In this document: positions 1 through 7,596 of the stretch, piece after piece
Layout: every line of letters begins with the position of its first letter
How positions within the stretch are numbered: position 1 is the stretch's first letter
Source of the DNA: Verrucomicrobiales bacterium
Lineage (GTDB): Bacteria > Verrucomicrobiota > Verrucomicrobiia > Limisphaerales > UBA1096
Length of the DNA stretch: 20,300 bases
NCBI GenBank assembly: GCA_002721375.1
Contig: PBKH01000044.1
Span: 26,305-46,604, forward strand
Direction: 5' to 3'
Position numbers and translations under genes: made by a program
The notes under the pieces: generated by a model
The model's input: only the letters and a program-made list of their open reading frames with translations
Database searches by the model: none
Told to the model about the DNA's origin: nothing

Positions 1-260
1 ACCGATGGCGGCAACGGTTTTCCCTCAAGCTGTTTCAGCTTGGGTTTGTTGTCGAACAATTCCAGTTGACTCGGCGCCCCCGCCTGAAACAGGTGAATCA
101 CCCGTTTGGCCTGGGGGGCAAAGTGAGTGTTGGCTCGCGCTTTGCCAAGCGCCCCGGTCAGTAACCCAGCCAGCGCAATCTTGCCCACCCCATAACCGCA
201 TTCACCAAAAAAGTGTCGTCGGGTTAATTTAGAAACATCAGTTGCGAGTGATGAATTCAT
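1..260 (-). CDS. DUF1501 family protein, N-terminal part (cut by window edge)
   Basis: Only the first 86 codons are in the window. The start ATG is at 260-258 and the gene runs off the left edge. A twin-arginine signal is visible: Arg14-Arg15 followed by His-Phe-Phe, then a hydrophobic stretch (about residues 23-37) and a cleavage-like Ala-Arg-Ala at 41-43. Next comes the DUF1501 opening signature, KRVIHLFQAGAPSQLELFDN (residues 52-71). DUF1501 proteins are exported, related to the alkaline phosphatase/sulfatase fold, and of unproven function. The start overlaps the end of the upstream PSCyt1-DUF1549-DUF1553 gene by 23 nt, which suggests translational coupling. Family assignment is firm from the Tat signal, the signature and the partner gene; the biochemical role is unknown. 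A decayed copy of the window's palindrome encodes the Ala-Leu-Gly-Lys-Ala at the cleavage region. Confidence 0.88.
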   Translation of the reverse strand, partial: MNSSLATDVSKLTRRHFFGECGYGVGKIALAGLLTGALGKARANTHFAPQAKRVIHLFQAGAPSQLELFDNKPKLKQLEGKPLPPS

Positions 261-3120
261 GAGTATTTAATAGTGCTCGGGACAGGGCGGTCCATGCGCC
301 TCGTTTGTTTGTTTCACCGGCCCCGGTGCCGAATACCTTGGTGGCATCGATTTCTCTGGATTCAAACCGGTGGAGAGTTTTTTCAAAATAATCCAACACC
401 ATCTTTTGTTCCTCGGCATCGGGTGGTCGCGAGAGGCAGCGTTCGAACAATGCCTTCACAATGGCTGACCGATCCCCGGGTTGTTGTGCCGCCCACTGTG
501 CAAGCGCGCGGCTCGCTTCGATGGCCAAAGGGTCGTTCAACAGCATCAAAGCCTGTAGTGGGGTGTTGGAAATTTCTCTGCGGGCTACGCATGTTTCATG
601 GCTGGGGGCGTCGAACGTATCGTGCATCGCATAGGGCATCGAGCGTTTGCGGTAAGTGTAAAGGCTCCGCCGATAGCGGTCTGCGCCTGAGCTGGTTTTC
701 CAGCCGCCTCCGCCGTAAATGCCCTCGCCGATGCTGCCGGTTTGAGGCGGGAACACGCTTGCCCCGCCGATTCGTTTATGTAGCAAGCCGCTCACGGTTA
801 GGATAGAGTCGCGAATCTGTTCCGCGCTCATTCGGTATTCCATACCGGATCGCTGCCGATAGGTGGCACTAGTAACAATGAGCCGCAGCAGTTTTTTCTG
901 TGACCAGCCTTGTCGGATAAGCTCTAAGGCAAGCCAGTCGAGTAGCTCCGGATTTGTGGGTGCAGCGCCGGTATAACCAAAGTCTTCTATCGTGCGCACG
1001 ATACCCTCACCAAAAATTGATGACCAAAGACGATTGATGGTGACACGGGCTGTGAGCGGGTTGGCCGGGTCAACCAGCCACCGGGCAAAGCCAAGGCGGT
1101 TACGCGGCATTCTTTCGTCAAGAGGCGGTAGGAACGGCAATACTTTTGGCTGGACTGTTTCACGAGGGGAAAGGAACTCTCCTCGATGATGGCGATGCAT
1201 TTTGCGGACACGGTTCGCTGGTCGTTCCTGCATCACGAGTGTATAGGGTGGTTTTGGAATTCCTCGGCGGAGTGATTCGATCGGTTTCCGAAGCTCGGCA
1301 GCATCTCCGGCGGTCTCGATGTAGTATGCAAGGAGCACGTCGTGGTCCGCTTGCTCAAGTGCCTCCGCCCGTTTGGCTAAGCGGGCCTCAATCTCACCCG
1401 GAAGCTCTTTTGCATTGGGCTTTTTATTTCGCTTAGCTACAGACAAGCGAAACCTTCCAAGGCTCGCTGAGTAGTGCCTGCTAAAATCCATTTGTAGCTT
1501 AAGCGACTTGGCCTTCAGCGGCTTAGTAAAATACCAAACGGCCTGGCTCGGTCTGCCCTCGCGACCGCTTGCGGACCAGCCGGTCTGTAGGTCGCCGTCA
1601 AGCGTGGCCATTGCACCGGGTTTGCCGCTGCCAATCCACTGCTTGGCATAGTTCACTGAGCCGGAAGCAATCTCTACGGGTTTACCATCTGCTATCAGCT
1701 TGAGCTCGCTCAGGAAAAAATCGCCCTTCGGCCCCTCGTAATACGCTCGGCCAGGTCCGCCATTTGGCAGGCGCTCATCAGGCAACGCCTCGAGCCGAAG
1801 CGAGGTGATATTTTCGGGAAAGTCATTAAATTCAAGCTCGTAGACGTCGTGTTTTCGGGTGTCGCCACTGGCGAAAATGGATTGGTCCTCGAGCTGTTCG
1901 AGCCAGCCGATGCTCGTCTTCATTTTTGCGGGCACAATGGTTTGCCACGGCACAGCGGTCGTCCTTTCGTTTTTGAGCCACGCCTCGTATTTGGCTGTGT
2001 CGACCGGGAGTTCCCAAAGTTGCTCGCGGATTTTTTTCTCGAAGGACTTTTTTTTCTCAGCTTGTTCTACCGTGAAGAGTGGTAGCTCTGGCTCAGCCGT
2101 GTTGTTCATGAACGCCATTAGCTCGTAGTACGACCGGTGCGGCACTGGATCGAACTTGTGAGTGTGGCACTGCGCGCAGCCCAGCGTGAGGCCAAGCCAG
2201 GTTGTGCCGGTGGTGTTGACGCGATCGACCATCGCGTAGAATCGAAACTCGAGTGGATCGATCCCGCCCTCCTCGTTGACCATCGTGTTGCGATGAAAAC
2301 CAGTGGCCACGCGCTGCGACAATGTGGCGCCCGGCAGCATGTCGCCGGCGATCTGTTCGACGGTGAATTGATCGAACGGCATGTCGTCGTTGATGGCGCG
2401 GATCACCCAGTCTCGCCACGGCCAGATGGTTCGCGGGCGATCCTTCTCATAACCGTTCGTGTCGGCATAACGCGCAAGGTCGAGCCACGACGACGCCCAA
2501 TGCTCGCCGTACTCCGGCCGGTCGAGCAGTCGATCCACCAGTCGCTCGTAGGCATCCGGCCGTGTGTCCTCCACGAATTCCCGAACCTCTCCCGGCGTGG
2601 GCGGCAGGCCGATGAGATCGAGCGACAGGCGACGAATCAACCGGTAACGATCGGCCTCCGTTGAAGGGGGTTTTCCGGCTCCCTCAAGCCGGGCCAAAAC
2701 GAAATGGTCAATGTCGTTCCGGGGCCATTCGGTCTGGTTCACTCTCGGCAACGGCTTGGCCTTTGGCGGGATGAACGCCCAGTGCTCAGTGTACCCGGCA
2801 CCGGCCTGCACCCATTTCTGAAGCACCTTTTTTTGGGCGGCGGACAGCGGTTTTTTGGCCGAGGGCGGCGGCATCAATTCGTCGGGGTCGGGGTGGTCGA
2901 TGCGCTTGGCCAAACGGGCGAACACGTCCTCCTCCGACCGTACATCCAGCCGCAGATCGGCCTTGCGGGTTTTCTCGTCCGGCCCGTGACACTTGAAACA
3001 ATGCCCGGCCAATATCGGCCGAACGTCGCGCTGAAAATCCGGCGCCGCTTGGGCAGCTAGTTGGGCGGCAAACAGGATGAGCAGCCACGGACGTTTCAAC
3101 AATGCACGACCGCAAGCCAT
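238..3120 (-). CDS. Exported PSCyt1-DUF1549-DUF1553 protein (planctomycete-type cytochrome)
   Basis: The product has 960 residues. It opens with a Sec signal peptide (about 1-26, ending Ala-Gln-Ala-Ala). A PSCyt1 domain follows (about 27-110) with haem motif CFKCH at 41-45 and a likely distal Met in ELMPPP (81-86). DUF1549 covers about 132-345 and contains a second CxxCH, CAQCH, at 315-319. A middle region of beta-rich, discoidin-like character follows (inferred from its pattern), and DUF1553 lies in the C-terminal third, opening around [10 protein letters not shown]. These families occur together in Planctomycetes and Verrucomicrobia, probably in the periplasm; their reaction is unproven, although the haem motif suggests electron transfer. 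The gene starts 8 nt after the preceding DUF1501 stop and overlaps the following DUF1501 start by 23 nt, so three exported genes are tightly coupled. GC content is visibly lower in the 3' half (about 48-58% in lines counted) than in the 5' half (62-67%). Confidence 0.93.
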   Translation of the reverse strand: MACGRALLKRPWLLILFAAQLAAQAAPDFQRDVRPILAGHCFKCHGPDEKTRKADLRLDVRSEEDVFARLAKRIDHPDPDELMPPPSAKKPLSAAQKKVLQKWVQAGAGYTEHWAFIPPKAKPLPRVNQTEWPRNDIDHFVLARLEGAGKPPSTEADRYRLIRRLSLDLIGLPPTPGEVREFVEDTRPDAYERLVDRLLDRPEYGEHWASSWLDLARYADTNGYEKDRPRTIWPWRDWVIRAINDDMPFDQFTVEQIAGDMLPGATLSQRVATGFHRNTMVNEEGGIDPLEFRFYAMVDRVNTTGTTWLGLTLGCAQCHTHKFDPVPHRSYYELMAFMNNTAEPELPLFTVEQAEKKKSFEKKIREQLWELPVDTAKYEAWLKNERTTAVPWQTIVPAKMKTSIGWLEQLEDQSIFASGDTRKHDVYELEFNDFPENITSLRLEALPDERLPNGGPGRAYYEGPKGDFFLSELKLIADGKPVEIASGSVNYAKQWIGSGKPGAMATLDGDLQTGWSASGREGRPSQAVWYFTKPLKAKSLKLQMDFSRHYSASLGRFRLSVAKRNKKPNAKELPGEIEARLAKRAEALEQADHDVLLAYYIETAGDAAELRKPIESLRRGIPKPPYTLVMQERPANRVRKMHRHHRGEFLSPRETVQPKVLPFLPPLDERMPRNRLGFARWLVDPANPLTARVTINRLWSSIFGEGIVRTIEDFGYTGAAPTNPELLDWLALELIRQGWSQKKLLRLIVTSATYRQRSGMEYRMSAEQIRDSILTVSGLLHKRIGGASVFPPQTGSIGEGIYGGGGWKTSSGADRYRRSLYTYRKRSMPYAMHDTFDAPSHETCVARREISNTPLQALMLLNDPLAIEASRALAQWAAQQPGDRSAIVKALFERCLSRPPDAEEQKMVLDYFEKTLHRFESREIDATKVFGTGAGETNKRGAWTALSRALLNTHEFITRN

Positions 3121-3128
3121 GACGTCGG

Positions 3129-4580
3129 CTAGGCGATGACGTCCTTGACGACCTTGCCGTGGACATCGGTGAGCCGGTAATCGCGGCCGCTGTAACGGTA
3201 GGTCAGTTGCTCGTGATCGAGTCCCATCTGATTGAGAATAGTCGCGTGCAGGTCGTGGACGTGGACACGGTTATCGACGGCCGAGCAGCCGAACATGTCA
3301 GTGGCGCCGTAGCTGTAGCCGGGTTTCACGCCGCCACCAGCCATCCAGACGGTGAAGCCGTAGTGATCGTGGTCGCGGCCGTTTTTACCCTCGGAAGTTG
3401 GTGCGCGGCCAAACTCACCACCCCAGACAACGAGCGTCTCATCGAGGAGGCCACGGGTCTTGAGATCTTTGAGCAGTGCGGCAATCCCCTGGTCACAGGC
3501 CTTGGCTAGACGGGCGTGACCGCCCTTGATGTCGCCATGCCCGGTGTCCCAGGCAATGTCGTAGCCGTCGATCGAGTGCGAAAGTTGCACCGTACGCACA
3601 CCGCGCTCCACGAGGCGCCGGGCGATGAGGCAGCCCTTGGCATACTCGCTGTCGCCATACATGTCGCGCGTGGCCTCGCTTTCCTTCGAGATATCAAACA
3701 CGTCCGGCACGCTGAACTGCATGCGGAAGGCCATCTCCATCGCCTCGATACCGGCTTCAATTTGTGCGTCCTTTTCGCGACGCGCGAGGAACCCCCGGTT
3801 TAGCTTGGCCAAAAGATCGGCCTGCTTGCGCTGCTCGCTGCGGTTGAGGCTGCCGTTTTTAAGGTCGGCGATCACGGCATCCGGCTTCATGCTGCCGATG
3901 TTGACGTACGAGCCGGCGTAGGCACCGGGGAGAAATGAGCTGCCCCAGTTGGCAAGCTTGCCACGTGGCTGGGCACGGGGAGACATGGCGACGAACCCGG
4001 GAAGATTATCACTCTCACTGCCCAGCCCGTAGGCCAGCCATGAGCCGAGACTTGGGCGGTTTGGCTGAATGTGCCCGACGTTCATCATCATGATCGCCCC
4101 GGCGTGTTCCGGGATGTCGGTGTGCATCGAGTGGACGAAACAAATGTCGTCCACCATCTTGCCCACCTCGGGAAAAATATCACTGACCCACTTGCCGCTC
4201 TGGCCGTACTGCTTGAAGCCAAACGGCGAGGGCATCAGGCCGTTCTTCGTGTTCCGCAGCGTCTTGCGATCAACAAGACTCGGGCGTTTGCCGGCGTGCT
4301 CCGTGAGCGCCGGCTTGTGGTCGAACGTGTCGACCTGCGACGGGCCACCCGGCATGAACAACTGAATGATGTGCTTGGCCTTGGGCGCGAAGTGTGGCGT
4401 CTTGGGCGCGAGCGGCGAGGTGGACGCCTGCGCGGCCGGGGCGAGCAACCCCTTGTCGGCCATCAACCCAGCCAGGCCAATGGTGCCCATGCCGGCTCCC
4501 AACTGCTTAAGCATCTCGCGCCGGGTTTTCGGCGCACGCATCATTCGGCGCACGGCATGTTCGTGATCAGAAAATTTCAT
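3129..4580 (-). CDS. DUF1501 family protein, Tat-exported
   Basis: The product has 483 residues from the ATG at 4580-4578. The frame stays open to a further ATG at 4634, but that would put 18 residues of non-signal sequence in front, so the inner start is preferred. No clear Shine-Dalgarno sequence precedes either. The N-terminus has a Tat-like signal: Lys-Thr-Arg20-Arg21-Glu-Met-Leu, then a Gly/Ala/Leu-rich core. The DUF1501 signatures follow: HIIQLFMPGGPSQVDTFDHK, GRAPT after a GGEF, the metal-site-like GRDHDHYG, and a C-terminal HDLHATILNQMGLDHEQLTY. The length matches full DUF1501 members (about 450-500). It lies 95 nt downstream of the cyclase gene and 8 nt upstream of the PSCyt1-DUF1549 gene. 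Family members are thought to act in the periplasm with DUF1549/DUF1553 partners; the reaction is unknown. Confidence 0.93.
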   Translation of the reverse strand: MKFSDHEHAVRRMMRAPKTRREMLKQLGAGMGTIGLAGLMADKGLLAPAAQASTSPLAPKTPHFAPKAKHIIQLFMPGGPSQVDTFDHKPALTEHAGKRPSLVDRKTLRNTKNGLMPSPFGFKQYGQSGKWVSDIFPEVGKMVDDICFVHSMHTDIPEHAGAIMMMNVGHIQPNRPSLGSWLAYGLGSESDNLPGFVAMSPRAQPRGKLANWGSSFLPGAYAGSYVNIGSMKPDAVIADLKNGSLNRSEQRKQADLLAKLNRGFLARREKDAQIEAGIEAMEMAFRMQFSVPDVFDISKESEATRDMYGDSEYAKGCLIARRLVERGVRTVQLSHSIDGYDIAWDTGHGDIKGGHARLAKACDQGIAALLKDLKTRGLLDETLVVWGGEFGRAPTSEGKNGRDHDHYGFTVWMAGGGVKPGYSYGATDMFGCSAVDNRVHVHDLHATILNQMGLDHEQLTYRYSGRDYRLTDVHGKVVKDVIA

Positions 4581-4654
4581 AACGCTACGGACACCGGGAA
4601 ATCTACGGAGAAAAACCACCGCACGCCAACCCAATTTGCCCGGTTTTTCGTGTT

Positions 4655-4662
4655 TTGGCCAA
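4655..4662. repeat. Only intergenic copy of the TTGGCCAA palindrome
   Basis: This copy lies in the 95-nt spacer between the cyclase stop and the DUF1501 start and has one extended arm (TTGGCCAAGCGG). The rest of the spacer shows no other recognisable signal. Confidence 0.85.
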
Positions 4663-4675
4663 GCGGATATGGGGT

Positions 4676-6373
4676 TTAATACAACGCGATCGCACGCCCG
4701 GGGCCACCATGACAGCCCTTTATTTTCACCGGGGCAAAGAAGAAAACCGCCTTGGCCGGCAGTTGGCCAAGCCCTGTCAGGAACTCGACTCCAACCATCC
4801 CCTGAGTGCCCAACATCCAGTAGGTGAACAATGCCTGTTTAGGGTCCACGCCACCGAGCGTGGGAGCGTCCGTGCCCACGCAGCGGATTCCGCGCTTGGC
4901 CAAGTGCTGGATGGCCTCCGCGTCCGGGGCCGGCCAGCCTTCACTGAGTCCGTTGATCGGATTTTCCATGCATGCCTTGCCTTCCGGCAGCGGCTTGAAA
5001 TGGGCGTCCACATGCCCGGTGCGAAACAGCACAACATCGCCCGGTGCGAGCTTGCCGGTCTTCTTTTCGTAGGCCTCAATGTGGGCGGTGGTGATCACCG
5101 GCGAGGCAGGCCATTGGCTGCCCTCGGCCCTGCCAACAAGGGGTCGCACGTCAATCACGCGGGCGTTCCCCGAGGTCTGATCGAGTGGAACCTTTTCCGC
5201 GGTCGTCCGGCTGGTGCCGCGTTTTCCGAACCGGACCTCGTACTCCTTGAGCCATTGCCGCACCTCCGGGGAGTATTTTTTGTTTTTAAACCCCGGCCCC
5301 GGCAGGGCGTAAGCCGGCGGGACGAGATGCGTTCCGGCGTGACTGTCCATCAGGTGAGTGTGATGAAAGATGTCGAGCGCCGGCTCGTAAAAAAAATCGG
5401 CCCGGGTGTAGGGGTGACGGTGTCTGGATACGCCCCGACCGGGCCAAGTCAGCGGATGGTTCGCCGCCATCACTACCGAGAGATCGGCCACCCGTTTTTC
5501 GCGCGCAGCCTTGATGAGGTCTTTGGCCTGCCCACCCACGATGGCAAACGCCCGGCACTCACCGTACGGCCCCTCGAAATGCCTCGGCCCCATCATGCAG
5601 TAAAATGCCCCGGTCGGTGGGAGCTTCCGGAGATTCGTAGCCCCCTCGGTGAAGACCAGCCCCCGCAGCAGGCCCTCGTCGTGAACGGCGGCGGCAAGGT
5701 CGGGCATCGGTCCCATCGTGGGGCTGTCGCATCCCACTGCGGTGACGCCCTTTTTTGCCATATAGACCATGCACTCGGGATCGGGATCCGGCCAGGCCGG
5801 GGTTTTTTTCTCAAGCGGCAGGGCAAGAAACCGGCGGCCCTCAGGCATTGGCCTGTAATACTTGTCACTGTACCCGCTCCACAGCAGCACGATGTCCCCC
5901 TGGCCAAGCGGCCGGTGTTTCTTTTCCCACGCGATGATGTGTTCCTTTTTCACGAGTGGACTGACGCCGTTGGGCGCCTGATCGAGGAGAGCGGTCACGT
6001 CGATGACGCAGGCTTCGCCGACCAATTTCCAGGCCGGGGTCCGGTCGGTGTATTCGAGACCAAGCGGCCCAGCGTTCTTCAGTCCGCTGCCGGGGCGCGG
6101 GATGGAGTGGGGCGGCACATCGATCTGCGTGCCGGTATTGCCGTCGATCTGCAGCAGGTCGCTGTTGTAGGGACTCGAAGGCCCGATCCGGATGTAGCGA
6201 TTCATGTAAAACCGCGGGAACCCGGTGGCCCATGTGCAGGGATAATTCTCGGCGACGATGAGGGAGAGGTCGACAAAACGGCCCTGCCCGGAATCGGCTG
6301 CCCGTGCCGTGCCGCCTTGGCCAAGCGCCATGGCGAGCGCCAACAGTGTGAGAATGGGGAGTCTTTTTTTCAT
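4676..6373 (-). CDS. Secreted tandem cyclase-family (kynurenine formamidase-like) protein
   Basis: The product has 565 residues with a Sec signal peptide (about 1-26, ending Ala-Arg-Ala-Ala). Two cyclase-family (PF04199) domains follow in tandem, about 33-285 and 296-560. The family includes metal-dependent amidohydrolases such as bacterial kynurenine formamidase (KynB), with signature HxGTHxDxPxH plus a later His and Glu. Domain 1 reads NTGTQIDVPPH (79-89): both early His are lost, but Asp85, His89, the later His231 and Glu243 remain. Domain 2 reads HAGTHLVPPAY (345-355): His345 and His349 are kept, while the Asp and last His are lost; Glu530 remains, but Tyr518 aligns with the His. Each half thus lacks what the other keeps. 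Both halves carry the DSPT/DAPT motif (216-219, 502-505). Substrate unknown. It lies 18 nt after the E2 stop. A copy of the window palindrome falls inside the signal peptide. Confidence 0.88.
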   Translation of the reverse strand: MKKRLPILTLLALAMALGQGGTARAADSGQGRFVDLSLIVAENYPCTWATGFPRFYMNRYIRIGPSSPYNSDLLQIDGNTGTQIDVPPHSIPRPGSGLKNAGPLGLEYTDRTPAWKLVGEACVIDVTALLDQAPNGVSPLVKKEHIIAWEKKHRPLGQGDIVLLWSGYSDKYYRPMPEGRRFLALPLEKKTPAWPDPDPECMVYMAKKGVTAVGCDSPTMGPMPDLAAAVHDEGLLRGLVFTEGATNLRKLPPTGAFYCMMGPRHFEGPYGECRAFAIVGGQAKDLIKAAREKRVADLSVVMAANHPLTWPGRGVSRHRHPYTRADFFYEPALDIFHHTHLMDSHAGTHLVPPAYALPGPGFKNKKYSPEVRQWLKEYEVRFGKRGTSRTTAEKVPLDQTSGNARVIDVRPLVGRAEGSQWPASPVITTAHIEAYEKKTGKLAPGDVVLFRTGHVDAHFKPLPEGKACMENPINGLSEGWPAPDAEAIQHLAKRGIRCVGTDAPTLGGVDPKQALFTYWMLGTQGMVGVEFLTGLGQLPAKAVFFFAPVKIKGCHGGPGRAIALY

Positions 6374-6391
6374 GGAAATCGTCTTGTGAAT

Positions 6392-7594
6392 TCAGTGCGT
6401 CAACGACTCAGGCAACTGCTCGATTTGCCAGGCAAGATCGCCGAGAAACCCTGCCGCCGGGGCGCCGTCGACAATCCGGTGGTCAAACGTCAGGCTCAGG
6501 TTTAATCGATCCCGGCCCACGGCTTGTTCCCCCAGCCACACCACTTTTTTCCGGATGCACCCGACGCCAAGGACAGCACACTGCGGGGGATTGATCACCG
6601 GCGTGAACAAGTCCACGCCCTGGCCGCCCATGTTGGACACCGTGAACGTGCCGTCCCGCATCTGCCCGGCATCCAGCCGGCCGGCACGGGCCTGTTGCAC
6701 CAGCGCCTTGGTTTGGTCGGCCAAATGGTGGATGGGGAGCCGGTCAGCATCGCGAACAACCGGCGCCAACAGCCCCGTTGGCGTGTCCACCGCGAAGGCG
6801 ATATGAATCTGCTCCGGCACGAAAACCACCTCTTCGCGCCACTGGCTGTTGAGCTGCGGATGGCTTTTGAGTGCCTCCGCGACCAGACGAATCAGGATGT
6901 CGTTGTAGGTGGGTGCGGTCTTTTTGTCGTCTCGTGCCTGTTTGAATTGTCGTCGTAGGGCAACCAGCGCCGTGGCATCCACTTCGCGATGCAGGGTGAC
7001 AGGGGCGGTCAGGTTGGCACCGGCCACCATCTGCAAGGCGATGGTCTTACGGGTCGCCGAGAGTGGCTCGGTTTTACCGGTCAACGATGTGGCCGGAGCG
7101 GCCGCTTGGCCAAGCGCGGCGGCCGCGCGAATGTCCTGCTCGCGAATCCTTCCGCCACGGCCGGTGCCTTCAATATTGCACCAGTCAACGTCCATCTCGG
7201 TGGCCAGGCGAAGGGCTCTCGGCGAGATGGAATTCCCGGAACGGACCGGCTTGGTTTGGGCAGTGGCCGGGACGGGCGCTTGGCCAACCGGGGTCTTGCG
7301 GCCGGGTACGGCCCCGGGCTGGGGCGCATCCTTCCATGGCTCGAGGTTGTCTTCATCAGCGAGAAAAGCCAGACGTTGGCCGACCACTACGCCGTCCCCG
7401 GGTTTGGGCGCATCGGGCGGCAGGCGCAGATATCCGGCGTCAAAGGATTCAACTTCCTGCGAGGCCTTGTCCCCCTCCAGGACGAACAGCATGTCCCCGG
7501 CCTCGACCCGTTCGCCATCGGCCTTGAGCCACTCCTGAAATGTGCCTTCCTCCATCGACCAGCCCAACCGGGGTACTGTCACTTCCGTTGCCAT
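6392..7594 (-). CDS. 2-oxoacid (or acetoin) dehydrogenase E2, dihydrolipoamide acyltransferase
   Basis: The product has 400 residues with the full E2 architecture. The lipoyl domain covers about 1-80 with the lipoyl-lysine site GDKAS (Lys43). A Pro/Ala linker leads to the peripheral subunit-binding domain (about 123-157, SPRALRLATE and GTGRGGRI). After a second linker comes the catalytic acyltransferase domain (about 173-400), ending in the active-site motif DHRIVDG (371-377; His372, Asp376). E2 transfers the acyl group from lipoate to CoA in the cytoplasmic complex. A GTG at 7600 is in frame, but the ATG at 7594 sits 5 nt after a strong GGAGGAG, so the ATG is chosen. The E1 stop lies between the two, so E1 and E2 are tightly coupled. 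Both linkers carry a palindrome copy, read as Gly-Gln-Ala. Which acyl group is carried cannot be told from E2 alone. Confidence 0.95.
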   Translation of the reverse strand: MATEVTVPRLGWSMEEGTFQEWLKADGERVEAGDMLFVLEGDKASQEVESFDAGYLRLPPDAPKPGDGVVVGQRLAFLADEDNLEPWKDAPQPGAVPGRKTPVGQAPVPATAQTKPVRSGNSISPRALRLATEMDVDWCNIEGTGRGGRIREQDIRAAAALGQAAAPATSLTGKTEPLSATRKTIALQMVAGANLTAPVTLHREVDATALVALRRQFKQARDDKKTAPTYNDILIRLVAEALKSHPQLNSQWREEVVFVPEQIHIAFAVDTPTGLLAPVVRDADRLPIHHLADQTKALVQQARAGRLDAGQMRDGTFTVSNMGGQGVDLFTPVINPPQCAVLGVGCIRKKVVWLGEQAVGRDRLNLSLTFDHRIVDGAPAAGFLGDLAWQIEQLPESLTH

Positions 7595-7596
7595 GA

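Noticed and set aside
5..232. Small plus-strand open frame of 75 codons
   Set aside because: It is antisense to the DUF1501 N-terminus, which has a Tat signal and a family signature.
4581..4634. N-terminal extension of the DUF1501 gene to 4634
   Set aside because: It would bury the Tat signal behind 18 extra residues; the ATG at 4580 fits the family better.
4655..6505. Long plus-strand open frame (616 codons) antisense to the cyclase
   Set aside because: It has no recognisable domain and is the GC-rich mirror of a gene with a signal peptide and two family domains. Other long plus-strand frames (8431-9591, 11111-12397, 13529-14683, 18103-19293) are rejected on the same ground.
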